In this document: positions 11,497-24,118 of the stretch, piece by piece | How positions within the stretch are numbered: the stretch's first letter is position 1 | Layout: each line of letters starts with the position of its first letter | Source of the DNA: Adiantum capillus-veneris | Lineage: Eukaryota > Streptophyta > Polypodiopsida > Polypodiales > Pteridaceae | Assembly: GCA_014529385.2 (NCBI GenBank) | Contig: CM043967.1 | Location: 11,112,001-11,176,000 of the forward strand | Length of the DNA: 64,000 bases | Reading direction: 5' to 3' | The notes under the pieces: model-generated | What the model was told of the DNA's origin: nothing | The model's input: the letters and a program-made list of their open reading frames with translations, nothing else | Databases searched by the model: none | Position numbers and translations under genes: made by a program

Positions 11497-11699
11497 TTGA
11501 TCATTAAAAAACATCAAAAACGGGGTGCAAAACGGCCAAAAAATCAGGCAGTTAACCTCCGAAGGTATTCCCCGACGCTTGTAGGGTGCCAAAGGCACAT
11601 GCATCTGCACTCTAGTAGTGTGCTAGAGACCGAGCAACGAGCAAGAATTTTGACTTACGTGAGTTTTCAATACCCCACCTACTTTAGGTTCCGAGCCCT

Positions 11700-13435
11700 T
11701 AGCAACCCAAGGTAGTACCACTCAGGACCCACATATAGCGTCTAGTGAATCTTCCTCTCACTACGATGTCATGGAGGGTTATCCAATGCCTAATCCTGAT
11801 AGCTCAAGCCAAGACATGCATGCCATGGGCCCACGGTCCGGGTTGAGCGTGCTTAGCCGCTTGAAGGAAACCTTTAGTAGAGCCACTCGCTCCGAACATG
11901 GAGCTAACGATGTAAATGAGGGGGTGGGGAAGTAAATTCGCCATTTATGACCAACGTAGACCCTATGCTCTTAGAGAGTGTGCACATGAATACTCCATTC
12001 ATTGCACCCCCTGACTCTTCAGAGATATTCCCCTCCGAGGTTATATTACGTGATGGTAGAAGCCTTGCCGAAGTACAAGAAGCTGAGCGGTTTATCATCG
12101 TGGCTAGGGAAAAGGAAATTAAGAGCTTACGCAAGGCGAAGCAACGAAGAGAGTTAAAAGCGAAAGATTCTATGTCAATACCATTGCTAGGAGAGCACAA
12201 GTGCTCTTGAATTAGCGACCACTAGGGGTCAACCCATAGAGAGCCACATTGCATCTAGTCCAAAGGAGACCCCTAGCACCTCAATCCTAGATGGAGCGTT
12301 CCTAAATGAGAACTGGGAGTACGAACTACAAATGGAAACTCTAACCGTCCTATACACATGTCACGCCTATCACGTGGCTTGGTTAGATATCCTACAATCC
12401 ACAATGGTTGCTACTAGTGTGGAGGATCAACAACAAAGAGTTTGTGAGGTCATCCATAGGGTTATTGAGCTAGAGAGATAGGACAAGGGGATCCACATGC
12501 CTTCAACGGGTCTCATGAGATTCTTGGATACAGAGAAGGCAAAAAAACCAACCTTATTGCAAATGGAGACTCCCTTGGTAAGTCCAATGGATCCTCCATA
12601 TGTTGTTTCTCCAGGGGTCTCAGTGCAACCTGAGCCCACAAGTGATAGCTTTACTTTTCCAAGTCTAGCTCATCTTTCCCTTGATGACACCACGGCTACC
12701 ATGCCTACCCCAATGATGGGCATGCCAAGAAACATGCCATGGATCTCATTTGTTAGTAAAGCACTGCTAGATGGTAGCTCAATGCCTACAACAGTACCTA
12801 GAAATGTGTACCAATCGTATACACCTATAGGTCCTCATACTCATGTAGCCCCTACCCCTCCCATTGTCTCAACAACCTATGATCCACAACTACAACACCC
12901 AAGCTCTTATTTCCATGGGACCATACCGGCTAGCTTTAGCATGTCACATCCGGCGTCTCCTATGCCTAGGGACACACATATGAACTTTGGACTGCCACAT
13001 GGCACAACACCGTACCAAAAGTGGAACCCAAGGGCTTTCTACACACCAAGACCAATGCCAATACCTTCTCCACATGTAGTCTCTGGAGCGCCTTCACCCA
13101 TGGTTCCTGATCACTTAGGTGACTTGGCAACATTTTCTCAAGCTATCGATCGATCTATTGCTGAGAATATGCGTAACACACCTTACAGAGAATCTAGAAG
13201 TAAGGCAGTACAAATAGCCAAGATCACACAAAAATTTAGTGGAGATGGGGATGTGAGAAAGCATATTGAAGTGTTTGAACAAATATGTGATTCTCTAGGA
13301 GAACACAATGACCTACATAAGAGTAATGCTTTAAGATTTACTTTAAGTGGGAAGGCAAGGGATTGGTATAGAACCCTAAGGTGGAAGAAAAAACAATTTA
13401 CCCTACTCTTAGGAGACTGTTCTTGAAAGAATACA
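11700..13435 (+). pseudogene. gag N-terminal and capsid-like region (element C)
   Basis: Proline- and serine-rich N-terminal part (12497-13200 is open) followed by a Retrotrans_gag-type core: ITQKFSGDGDVRKHIEVFEQ and LRFTLSGKARDWYRTL around 13200-13380. A frameshift at about 13420 and a stop near 13455 move the reading to another frame, where QLQKAQREEGESVKYF continues the capsid. Earlier remnants at 11700-12210 (SSSHYDVMEGYPMPNPDSS; FPSEVILRDGRSLAEV) belong to the same protein. Gag would form the virus-like particle that holds the RNA. Confidence 0.8.
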
Positions 13436-13555
13436 TACAAGAGGGAGTGCTTTAGGCTGTAGCCTCTCAGCTCCAGAAAGCCCAACGAGAGGAAGGAGAG
13501 TCGGTGAAATACTTTATTAGTTGCTTAAAGCATTTGAATTCTCGTTGTAATCCAA

Positions 13556-14005
13556 ATGAGCACTTCAATAATAATCAATTTCTTGATAGATTCATTAGGG
13601 AGACATGAGGATATCTACAATGGCCTAGTCATGAGAGGTATCACCAGTTGGAAAGCGCTCACCACCAATGCGATCCAATTGGAGGATAATTTAATGACTC
13701 AAGGAGAAAGAGTGTCTGTTGAGCCTAAATCTACTAGCTCGCAAGCATCGGGGCATCAACAAATGACCCTAAAGCCTATTGCTAAGGAGCCAAAGATATC
13801 TGAGATGACTTTAGCAGATCTCACTAAGGCCATTCACGAGAGTCTTAGAGACAATCCTGCTCCACAAAACAATCATATGTATCCAAGAAGGGAGCAACAA
13901 TGGTGCTTAGTATGCTATGGACCGCATAGTACCAGTGAATGCCCTACTTTTAGAGTAAAATTCAATGGGAATTGCAATGCCTGTGGGAGGTGGGTGGATG
14001 CATGA
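13556..14005 (+). pseudogene. gag C-terminal part with zinc knuckle 1 and first half of knuckle 2
   Basis: Continues the capsid core, then gives a knuckle with spacing C-X2-C-X3-H-X4-C (CLVCYGPHSTSEC). It then starts a second knuckle (CNACGR) and runs at once into foreign sequence and a stop. The break falls exactly where the DNA transposon's left inverted repeat begins (13992). The remaining His and Cys of that knuckle are found in frame at 24119 onward, beyond the transposon. Confidence 0.9.
13988..13991. other. Target-site duplication AGGT (left)
   Basis: AGGT precedes the left inverted repeat and AGGT at 24119-24122 follows the right one. Extending to five bases fails, so the duplication is four bases. 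Confidence 0.9.
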
Positions 14006-14013
14006 ATAGGTGG
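13992..14013 (+). repeat. Left terminal inverted repeat (22 bp)
   Basis: Begins GGGTGGATGCATGAATAG and ends GTGG; identical to the reverse complement of 24097-24118. A near-palindrome centred on ACCGGT follows at 14039-14063. Confidence 0.95.
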
Positions 14014-15183
14014 ACCAAAAACCTTGTCCCGGACAGAGGTTTTATAACCGGTATATAAAACCATCTATATTAGTTCAATTCGATATATTCTTTTGAATAG
14101 CTTTTTAATTAAATATAGAATTTCCACAGCTTTTTGTTAAATATAGAAGACGGCTCTGTACCTCGGCTCTGTACCTCTTAACTATGCACGTCAGCCAACT
14201 CTTTACACCATTACTATTTCCACACCTCTTTTTCAAATATAGAAGACGACTCTATAGCTCTTAACTATGCACATCAGCCATCTCTTTGTCTTCCTGCTCT
14301 CTCGTTTTCCTGTCTCTCTCTAACTCTCTATGTAGGAGCACATATTGCTGTTTTACTTTGTAGGCCTATCACACATCTATTACTGTCATATACTGCTCTT
14401 GCTCTCTGTAGGCCTATCACCTCGCTCAATCTCTCCCTCTCTAGCATGGAGCAAGAATCTCACACTGTATGTGACTGGCTCTCAGCCTCACTATGAACTG
14501 TGTGCTAGGTATGCTGTTGATGCGGTCAAGGAATATCATGCTAGGATAAAGAGGGAGCAGCGTGCTAAGAACAAGCTTGAGCAGGTAGCATGTGAGGAAG
14601 ATAATGATCAAAATGGTGGTGATGATGCAAAGCGTCACCAAAGACTTTGCAATGACCTTGTTATGCTCTTCAATCGGCGTACAAAGGCCCTTGATGTTGC
14701 ATCACGCTCATATATTTTGTGCAAGTTTGTCAATCATCCTTCTCTTGGAGACCTTGAAATGCCCAGGGCACAAACAACCTTCTTTGAAGCCATACGCAAC
14801 ACAATGGATGCAATCAAATTACCCAAGAGCGGACAGGAGCTCTTTCTTAAAGGTTCATCACCACAATGCTTATGAATGTTGAGTGTACATCTACCTCAAA
14901 AGTGAATGTTTCAGCTGCATCTAAATTGCTAAATTTGCACAAGAGGAACTTCATAGCTGCAAAGAATTGGTTGAGGGCAGCAGGTGATGGCAATTTTCCA
15001 ATCTCTTTGTGTGCTCGACAGCCCATGGATCGTGGTTTCATAACACCTGATGAGAAAGAGTTGATCTTCTCTTTTTGGATGTCTAACACTCGTGTTTCAC
15101 CCAATAAGAAGGATGTGTGCAAAAAGCGTATTGGAAGAAATTCACATGTCAAACATCATGTGCATCTTCTTGAACAATCTCAG

Positions 15184-16784
15184 GTAATAACTTGTTTCAC
15201 TATATCCATTTTTGTTTTCTAATATTTGCATTCATGACCTATATTCACTATAATTGGGTTGAAATCGGATATGAAGGAAGTTATAAATGGAAATAAGGGG
15301 AATCTGTATTGGTCCTAGACTAAGAGTAGATAAATATTGGATGTGAAGGAGAATATAAATGGAAACATAGTTTTTATCATACGCGTATGTTTGCTGAAAC
15401 GTACGTTTGCAGACTCATACTTTCACACGCGTATGATATGTATAAACAAACGGGACTAAAATTAAAAACCCCAAATTTCCTAGCGATTGTACTATGCAAG
15501 TTTGCTCTTGCCTACATAGCGTTCATAGTATGCCCTTCCTTGCTTCGTAGCCTTGCCTCATCTCTTCCACATGGTAGTTGCTCCCCAATTGACAAGTCCG
15601 AGTCAGCACTAGTAGCGAATTCAGTATGCAGGTTTGTGCTAGGTTCTCTTTGCTAGGTTAACCTAACCAGTTATGTAATAACTAATACCGATTTTAAATG
15701 AAAAAAATGGTTTACATAGCCAGTAGATTAATTTTAGCTGGTTAACACTTTTTTCCCACTAGTATAGAACTTGGTCAAGTTTATATATGTGGTATGTGAA
15801 AGATGTACTAGTTAACCCGACCAATTATGCACTTACTAATATCGGTTTGAAATGAAAAGACCGGTTATATAACAAGTAAATTAATTTCAACTGGTTAACA
15901 CATTTTCACAGTAGTTTACAGCTCGATCAAGTGTATATGTGGTATGTAGTAGACATACTACATAACCAGTTATATAAAAACTAATAGCGGTTTGATATTA
16001 CAATAGCGGTTTTCATAACCAGTAAATAGATTTAAAACCATTTACACATTTTATGCCAGTAAACATCTTGGTCGAGTGTTCACATGTACTATTTGTCATA
16101 CCAGTTAGGTAAAAAATTGGTTTACATAACTAGTGAAAAACTTTTAACACTTATTTCTCACTGGTATACATCGTGGGGTTAAGTGTTCACATGTACTGGT
16201 TGAGTGTTCACATGTACTGTTTGTCATGTCAGATAGGTAAAAAACATATCGGTTTGAAAGGAAAATATTGGTTTACATATCCAGTAAAATTTTTTTAACG
16301 CTTATTTCTCACTGGTATACATCGTGGTTAAGAGCTCACATGTACTGGTTAGGTAAATAACATACCGGTTTGAAATGAAAAGACTGGTTTACATCAGCAG
16401 TAAGAACATTTAAACTGGTTGACACTTATATACCACTGGTACATACCAAGGACATGTGTTCATTTTTTTAACACTTATTTCTCACTGGTATACATCGTGG
16501 TGAAGTGCTCACATGTACTGGTTAGGTAAATAACATACCGGTTTTAAATGAAAAGACTGGTTTACATCAGCAGTAAGAACATTTGAACTGGTTAACACTT
16601 ATATACCACTGGTACGTACCAAGGACATGTGTTCATATGTACAACCAATTAAGTGAAAAAACATACTGGTTTGAAATAAAAATACTGGTTTATAGTAATG
16701 TAACAATTTTCTTCATAGATAATAAAAACCTGCAATTTTCTTCAATGTTTCTTTAACCATATATGTTTTTCATTGTGGGTGGAG
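15184..16784 (+). other. 1,601-bp intron of the transposase-like gene
   Basis: Donor CAG|GTAATA and acceptor GGTGGAG|CTC, phase 0 on both sides, join LLEQSQ to LFLNFKEQ. About 1 kb of the intron is tandem repeat. The acceptor lacks a strong adjacent pyrimidine tract (TTTTTCATTG is the best), so the exact boundary is moderately certain. Confidence 0.65.
15655..16700. repeat. Intron minisatellite with ACCGGTTT / ACTGGTT motifs (about 8 units)
   Basis: Units of roughly 115-180 bp share AACCAGTTA-TAA, TACCGGTTTGAAATGAAAA, TGGTTTACAT, AACTGGTTAACACTT, CACTGGTATACATCGTGG and TGTTCACATGTACTGG. Two units at 16320-16480 and 16495-16640 are nearly identical. Confidence 0.85.
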
Positions 16785-18954
16785 CTCTTTCTCAACTTCA
16801 AAGAACAATACCCTGAAATTGTAATAAGGCAGCGTGCGTTTGAGTACATGAAGCCACATTTTGTGCGGAAATTGAGAGACCGATATACTTGCTGCTGCAT
16901 TTCATATGTTCAAATGTCCTTCCTAAAGGATGCCATAAATCACATAAGAAGTTCTGTATTCGGTCTGCATGGAAAAGCTTGCCAATGTCAATGCAACATA
17001 TGCAAAGACAATGGTGGATGCAAGGCACCAAAAATCCATATCAAGAGTGTAACAACCTTATTGGACTCTATACTGTGTCCAAAATCAGATACATCCACCT
17101 TCCATGCCCTTGCCTGCTTGAGTGGTCAATGTAAAAGGTGTGGCCCGGATAAGTTAGATTTTTGTGCTGCAGAGGCTGCATTTATTGCTAAAAAGATTGT
17201 GGTGAAGATTTTTGAGGACCTAGAAGTAGGAACTGCGCGTGACAGTCAGAAGAAGAAAAGGAAAGTCTTGTCGCATAAGGAAATATCATGCCAGGATCTC
17301 TCAGTCATGTTCAAAGACCATCTTAAGAAATACATAATGCATAATTTTGTGTATAGATGGCAAGCATAACAATATAAGGAATGTATACAAAGATTTCTAG
17401 AAGATGTTGTTGTGTCAGTTGTTGACTTTGCTGAAAATTATAGTTTCAAAGAACAAAATGAGATTCAGTCCATGCATTGGTATTCAAATCAAGTAACTAT
17501 TTTTGTGCACATAACATATTTCCGAATTGCAGGTAACGACATCACCCTAGATCAATATTATTTCTTTTGTATTAAGCCTTCAATAATTTATGATTTTTAT
17601 ATTATGCAGGTGACATCCACAAGACAATTCACTTCTTCATTTCAGATGACAAGCAACATGACACACATTTTGTTCAACACTATTTTCTGAAACATGCGGA
17701 ATGGCTAAAGCAATTTGGTCTAAACATAAGGTGTCATTGGGTATGGTCTGATGGAGCAGCTTCACAATTCAAAGCAAGAAGACCATTCTATTTCCTTGCC
17801 AGGTATACCATGTTCTAACAAACATTATTTGAAGGTGGTTTTAATATAGAGACCTATAATATTGGCATTAAAGTTGTAATAAAATGCTTGTCTAACATCA
17901 GTAATATTATTATACGTGTTTTTTTTGGTAATTTTATCGTGCCAAGAGTATATTAATCTTCTTCTATCCATTGAATAAGATGCAGATACAGTGTTTTTAC
18001 GGGATGGAAAATGTCTTGGAACTTTTTTGGATCCGGCCATGGTAAGGGAGAACACGACGGTGCGGGAGCAGTGACAAAAAGGTCTTTAATTCAATACCAA
18101 TTGCAGCCAAACTTCCCAAAGATAGACTGTGCTGCAGATGTTGTGGCATTATTGAGACGGACCTTGTCAGATGGTGCTACAGCCACCTATGCATCCCAGG
18201 CCCGTTATGTAAGCAAGATTTTTTGGGTGATTGAATTGGGGGATGTTGAAAGGGAAAAAAATTGGGATGTGAAGGCTGTAAAAAATACCTGCTCAATGCA
18301 CTCTGTTCTGCATATTCAGAGCATGATACAACTGCTTTGAGAACACGTTCACTGTCTTGTTTCTGTAGTGCATGTAAACAGGAAAAGTGGAGGAGATGTG
18401 TGAGCAAGTCACACGTTCCTTTCTGGACATACCTTATTTTGGAGCCTACAGAAGAAGGAGAAGACGATGACGACGAAATAAATGAGGATGCAGCGTATGA
18501 AGGACACTATGACACCCTCAGTCAAGCTCTTATTGTTGGTGATAATTTTGTTGTTCCTGCACCAAATGACAATGAAGAAAAAGTGGATTTCTATATAGTG
18601 AAATGCACTGCAACTATTCAGGAGTTTCATTCCGATGCTGAAGATGACTGGGGCAATATCATTGGGCGAGGATCCTATGCTATCAAAGGGTTTTACTATC
18701 GTATGATAAATGAGCAGACCTACGAGCTTTTGGACAAAAATCCAGATGTGTTCATAAATTCACATCTTGTTCGGGCAATCAAAATCCCCACGATACCCCA
18801 TCCCAGCAACTCAAAACTATATACAATATCACTTGATGTCAGTGAGTCTATCTACAATAGTATGCCTTTTGAGCTGTAACCATCTTAAGAAATACATAAT
18901 GCATAATTTTGTGTATATCTGCCTTTAACTGTAAACTGAATTGTGTTTGAAACC

Positions 18955-20085
<1,131 letters not shown>

Positions 20086-20264
20086 TCTCTCCTTTTATTT
20101 GAAAGATACTTCAAATATAGAATACAACGTATTTTCGTGCAACTTACTTGTAAATGTATTATACATGAATTCTGTTACATTGATTGACAAGAAGGCTGAG
20201 TAATACTCCATTTGCATCCATTGACAAAAAAATACATCAACAAAAGTCGCCCACTTCACAGACT
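20086..20264. other. Intergenic end of the HAD gene
   Basis: AT-rich 3' flank of the HAD gene between its stop codon and the microsatellite block. No further feature is seen. Confidence 0.5.
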
Positions 20265-21122
20265 TTATGAAGCTTTAAAAAAAATATATATATATGTTCC
20301 TTTCTTCTGGAAAAAGTGAATCCGCCATTTCCAATAAAAACGATGCACATAGGTGTCGTCGGGTTGTCCGTCTGCACAAATTACAGTCCTCTTTGTATAC
20401 TCAAATCTATCCTTAGAGATCAACCAGTGTGCCAGCCAGTTTATGACAGTGGTTGACAAAAAACAGGCGCGCACTTCTTTAGACTGCTTTTCTAGCTTGG
20501 GAAAAACAAGAAATGACCCCAATGGATTAAACATTAGCTTATATCCAGAATCATCAAAGATAAGTGTGTCAGGTGGTAGGTCAGGAAATTTTTTGAGATT
20601 CTTGTGGAACACCTGTTTATCTGTTGCGACCAATTTAAAAGGGGCCCTTGTGAACTGCGCCTGACTTACCACTCTATTGAATCTTTTGTGGTGGTCAGGG
20701 AACACTGTCACTAGCGTGCGTTTGAGCTTCTCAAACTTGCAGCAGCTCCATATCCACACTTCAAACCATCTAAAACAAAAATTCAGAAACACTTCTGCAT
20801 TGGGCCTTACCCAAAATTGTGTATCCCCTTCAACAACATAGCGCATTTCTGGCCAGTAGGGCAATTCTTCACCATATTTTTCATCAAATTTCTTGAGCAG
20901 TAATCCATTAAGGTCCAAAATGAGAACCCTACGCTGGACGCTCAATAGAGGTGGTGGTCTTGGCCATATCAGTGGGATTATTTTAATTAGTCTATACCAC
21001 AGAGGAAACAGGAGCACTGCAAGAGACAACACGCAATTCCATATTGCACGAATGTCAGCCCTGCCATTCTGCTTGTTAGCCCTAAACGTATCTGTAAGGT
21101 GCCATTCTTCAACTGAAAACAT
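20265..21122 (-). CDS. FCP1/NIF-type HAD-superfamily protein carried by the transposon
   Basis: 285 residues from the ATG at 21122. A hydrophobic stretch (residues about 25-45, LSLAVLLFPLWYRLIKIIPL) precedes VLILDLNGLLLKK, the HAD motif I. FCP1/SCP phosphatases have D-x-D there; the nucleophile Asp is kept but the second Asp is Asn, as in other plant DLNG proteins. Motif II-III features follow: FEVWIWSCC, then KNLKKFPDLPPDTLIFDDSGYK with the acidic DD, and FNPLGSFLVF. The frame is intact to TAA at 20265. An AG acceptor (TTTGCAG) 2 bp before the ATG suggests an upstream non-coding exon. Role in the element is unknown; phosphatase activity is doubtful. Confidence 0.85.
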   Translation of the reverse strand: MFSVEEWHLTDTFRANKQNGRADIRAIWNCVLSLAVLLFPLWYRLIKIIPLIWPRPPPLLSVQRRVLILDLNGLLLKKFDEKYGEELPYWPEMRYVVEGDTQFWVRPNAEVFLNFCFRWFEVWIWSCCKFEKLKRTLVTVFPDHHKRFNRVVSQAQFTRAPFKLVATDKQVFHKNLKKFPDLPPDTLIFDDSGYKLMFNPLGSFLVFPKLEKQSKEVRACFLSTTVINWLAHWLISKDRFEYTKRTVICADGQPDDTYVHRFYWKWRIHFFQKKGTYIYIFFKAS

Positions 21123-21313
21123 ATCTGCAAATGCAAAATTACACAAGACTCAAATTTAAGTATGCAATTAGGACATATCTACAGATTGAAATCATTCAAT
21201 AAAAATACATAATGTTCAAAAATTAGGCACAAGATGAAAGAGACGTCGAATGGGAAAGAAAGTTATATTAATTTCAGAAGTGGTTACATAAAAAGAAACA
21301 TAGGGGGGGAAAA

Positions 21314-23822
21314 CTATAATCTTTTGTAGGATCTAGGTTTAGGGTCAAAACTTGTGCCGGTATTCAGCATCTCCTTAGTGTCTTCTATGTCCATCTCCTC
21401 TTCTGGCTGCCCCTGGGTCTCTTCCTCTTCCTTGCTTTTTTGCTCCATTTCAGGCTTCTCATCTGCAATCTTCTCGATTTTTTTTTTTGGCCTTTCTTAT
21501 ATGTTGAGCAAGGGTCTCCTTGGGACTTCCCTCCAGCCTGACATCTACACAACCATCAGCTTTAGAAATCTGTGCAGCAAAAGATCACTTATTAGAGCCT
21601 TAATCAATGAAAAAACTTACTCTTGCCACGTTGGCCTCGTTTTCTCGGGGTCTTTGATCTTGTCACCTGCACGCCAGTGTCTAGCAACACATCGTCTTCC
21701 TCATTCTGGGTTTTCCCTTCAGCACCAGTCGTACTCTGCTCCTTTACCTCAAAGCTTTGTTCTTCTTCTGTTGTTTCCGAAACAGGTTTCTCAGCATTAC
21801 CAGGGACACTTTCATCAAGCAAAACCTCCACAGGTGTCTTGTATGCGGGCGTCACTGCATCGTTCCCTGTGTCTTTACCGACAGTAGTTCTGAAGCAGCT
21901 TGACTCTGAAAAAACATTAGAGAAGACAAAAATCAACCACCTGATTAAAACAATGGTGTGTTTCTTACCCATTGAAAAAATTTTCTCACCTGTTTTTGGG
22001 CATGGTTCAACTGGCTTCTTCTTTAGAAGGGATTGGTCTTCTGCAGAAATAACTTCGGGGCAATCCTTAAGCATCCACTTTCCTTTCTCAGCCAAGTGAG
22101 CATAGCAGAATGCATGGTATGCATGTGAACAAGGCAATAGAACAACATGGTTTGAGGGATTTTGATCATGAATTTTTACACCACAAGCATTGAACACATC
22201 AATGAGAACAACACTATGTCCAGGAGCTGAAACTCGTGCAGACAAGACTATGGTTTCAGGTAGCATTGGTTGACTAATCACGTCTTTCACAAACGTGACA
22301 CAGAGACCAAAGGTTTCCTCACGCTCCAAGCATTTGGATAATTCTTCCTGTAGGCAAGAGACCTCTGTTATCAGACAATGTCAAACATGTATAAAATTGA
22401 AGATTGGTATAATGATGTTATCATACCGGTATGATTACATCCTACCGTTATGATGTTATCCCACTGGTATGATGTTATTATACTGGATAGTATAACATCA
22501 TACCGGTAGGATAACATTATACCAGAAGCATAACATTAAACTGGTTGGATTTTATCATACCGGTCGGATCTAACCATACCGATCGGATGTAACCATACCG
22601 GTAGGATATACCCTAAACCGGTAGGATATAGCCATTCCGGTAAGATGTAATCATACCGGTAGGATGTAAGCATACCGGTAGGATTATATCCTACCGGTAT
22701 GATAACATCCTACCGGTATTGTCATCTACCCTTACTGAATATGATATAATCCTACCGGTATGAAAAATCATACCGTATGGTACTTTGCATGTATTATACT
22801 ACAATCAGATGGAGTTAAAAGCATACCTATGCCTGCTGTAGGGTGGCTTTTGCTTGGTCAATTTTTTCTTGGAGGCTGTCAAGAAAGCTTGTTGGTACAT
22901 TGGTATCGTCAGGGAAGTCCATTCGGATGGTGTCAAGGTCACCCTCGCAACGGTACACATCAGCAACAACAGTTTTGACCATAGAATCCTTAGCCTTCTG
23001 ACACTCGGTTGATACATTGTCATGAGATTTTCTAACCTCAACAAGAAGTTCTTGCAAGGAAGTGGATACTTCAACAGTAAACGTAGACTGAGTAGTCGCA
23101 AAAAGCCCACTTCTGGCTGGTGTACTTTCGGATGGGGTATTTACTAAGAAGATGGCAGAACCACTTGGGGTTCCTGTGGATTTTTGGGAAGTCTCTAACT
23201 TCCATTGTTCTCTTTTCCTATCTAAGTGACCTTCATTGGTCACATTCTTCACCACCTCAGATGCAAACTCAGCCCACTCTACCGGACCTGTGCATACAAA
23301 ATAAACATATCCGCGTGCAAACTTGACTCCCAGCAAATAGTTTGGTGGTTTGGATTGGTACACCTGCTTGTAGAGCTCGTAGAGTGCCTTGTAGTGATCC
23401 GGCCTTGCTGTTTTTATCGGCACTTTTTTCTCCTTCACTAGAAGACACGTGAAAACTTTCATCCAGTCGGATATGGGCACATCTGCATCTGTCAGCTTCC
23501 TAACATCTTTCCCCTCAAGACTTAACTCATATTCCCTGTGAAAATCCTCCTTTGTCATGCAATATGCCTTTAATGGAACCTCCACATCCTTGGGGTGAAC
23601 AAAGCGGATGATTTTGGGAGGAGACTGTAACTTCTGTATCTGAAAGGAATAAATCCATATTCATTACTCAATGTATCCACACCTCAATACTCTACTACAC
23701 ATACAGGTCCGCTGTACACAACACAGAGAGAGGTGACATACCTTTGTGGGAGAATGTCGGGTCTTTGTGGGGGAGACCTGTCGAGCTGCATTCCTTAGGC
23801 TCTTTCTTAGGTTGCTATCCAT
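21314..23822 (-). CDS. Five-exon coiled-coil / Cys-His protein carried by the transposon
   Basis: Exons on the minus strand: 23742-23822, 22833-23639, 21990-22347, 21621-21905 and about 21314-21559/21569; roughly 590 residues. The first ATG is 23822. Exon 2 is a novel-looking domain (YELSLEGKDVRKLTDADV; LGVKFARGYVYFVCTGPVEW) followed by helices. Exon 3 has LPCSHAYHAFCYAHLAEKG...C, a RING- or SWIM-like Cys/His cluster with too few ligands for a full RING. Exons 4-5 are acidic and Lys-rich, with PRKRGQRGK as a possible nuclear signal. Intron 2 would use a GC donor; the last acceptor is ambiguous in phase. Not a named family. Confidence 0.7.
22348..22832 (-). other. Intron with GC-AG boundaries in the coiled-coil / Cys-His gene
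   Basis: On the minus strand CAG|GCATAG...TTGCCTACAG|GAAG joins Q-Q to E-E-L in phase 0 and skips a TAG. The downstream GTATGC would include that TAG, so a GC donor is the better reading. The interior is the ACCGGT repeat listed next. Confidence 0.6.
22400..22765. repeat. Minisatellite CATACCGGTAGGATGTAA (about 18-bp unit)
   Basis: About 17-20 copies of an 18-19-bp unit, each with ACCGGT or a one-base variant, entirely inside the GC-AG intron. Variants alternate GGATGTAAC, GGATATAGCC and TGATGTTAT. Confidence 0.9.
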
Positions 23823-24096
23823 AGCGAAGGATCATGCACAGGGGTTGTAAAGTGAGTTGAGAAAGGCGCAGAAGGAGAAAGGCACAGATATATGGAGAAG
23901 TACAGTCATGAAAACATTCGACTGAACATTCATCTGACGTGGGCTCCACACGTGTTTTTGAATCCTCCACACGACTTTTAAGATTTTGTATCCTCCACAC
24001 GATTATTTAATTCAAACAATTCTTGCCCATAACACCAGTTTCATACCACCTAAATTTTAAGCCTCCAAAAGCAACTTTCAACCGGTTAAAACCGGG

Positions 24097-24118
24097 CCAC
24101 CTATTCATGCATCCACCC
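24097..24118 (-). repeat. Right terminal inverted repeat (22 bp)
   Basis: Reverse complement of the left repeat without mismatch; the last bases are CATCCACCC, followed by AGGT. AACCGGTTAAAACCGG lies just inside it. Confidence 0.95.

Larger units (their letters stand above)
14449..18879 (+). pseudogene. Transposase-like gene of the 10.1-kb element (five exons, two lesions)
   Basis: Proposed exons: about 14449-14851, 14922-15183, 16785-17532, 17610-17802, 17986-18879, all with GT...AG introns in consistent phase; the 70-bp first intron is least certain. Protein order: helical N-terminus; NFKEQYPEIVIRQRAFEYMK; Cys-rich segment (CQCQCNIC, CKRCGPDKLDFC); VVDFAENYSFKEQNEIQS; CHWVWSDGAASQFKARR; WNFFGSGHGKGEHDGAG; acidic linker; C-terminal domain. 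The Asp residues in DFAENY, WSDG and perhaps HDG are candidate DDE/D catalytic residues (inference). These signatures recall uncharacterised transposase-like proteins of animals and seed-free plants. A TAA at 17367 and a frameshift near 18310-18345 disable it. Confidence 0.75.

Noticed and set aside
10740-11500. 5' LTR of element C
   Set aside because: No matching copy was recognised near 33.8 kb, so a boundary could not be supported.
21604-22329. Full RING finger E3 ligase
   Set aside because: Only one Cys/His cluster with about five or six possible ligands is visible; the canonical eight-ligand cross-brace spacing is not met.
22370-22770. Boundary of a separate element at the ACCGGT repeats
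   Set aside because: Splice phases on both sides place the repeat inside an intron of one gene.
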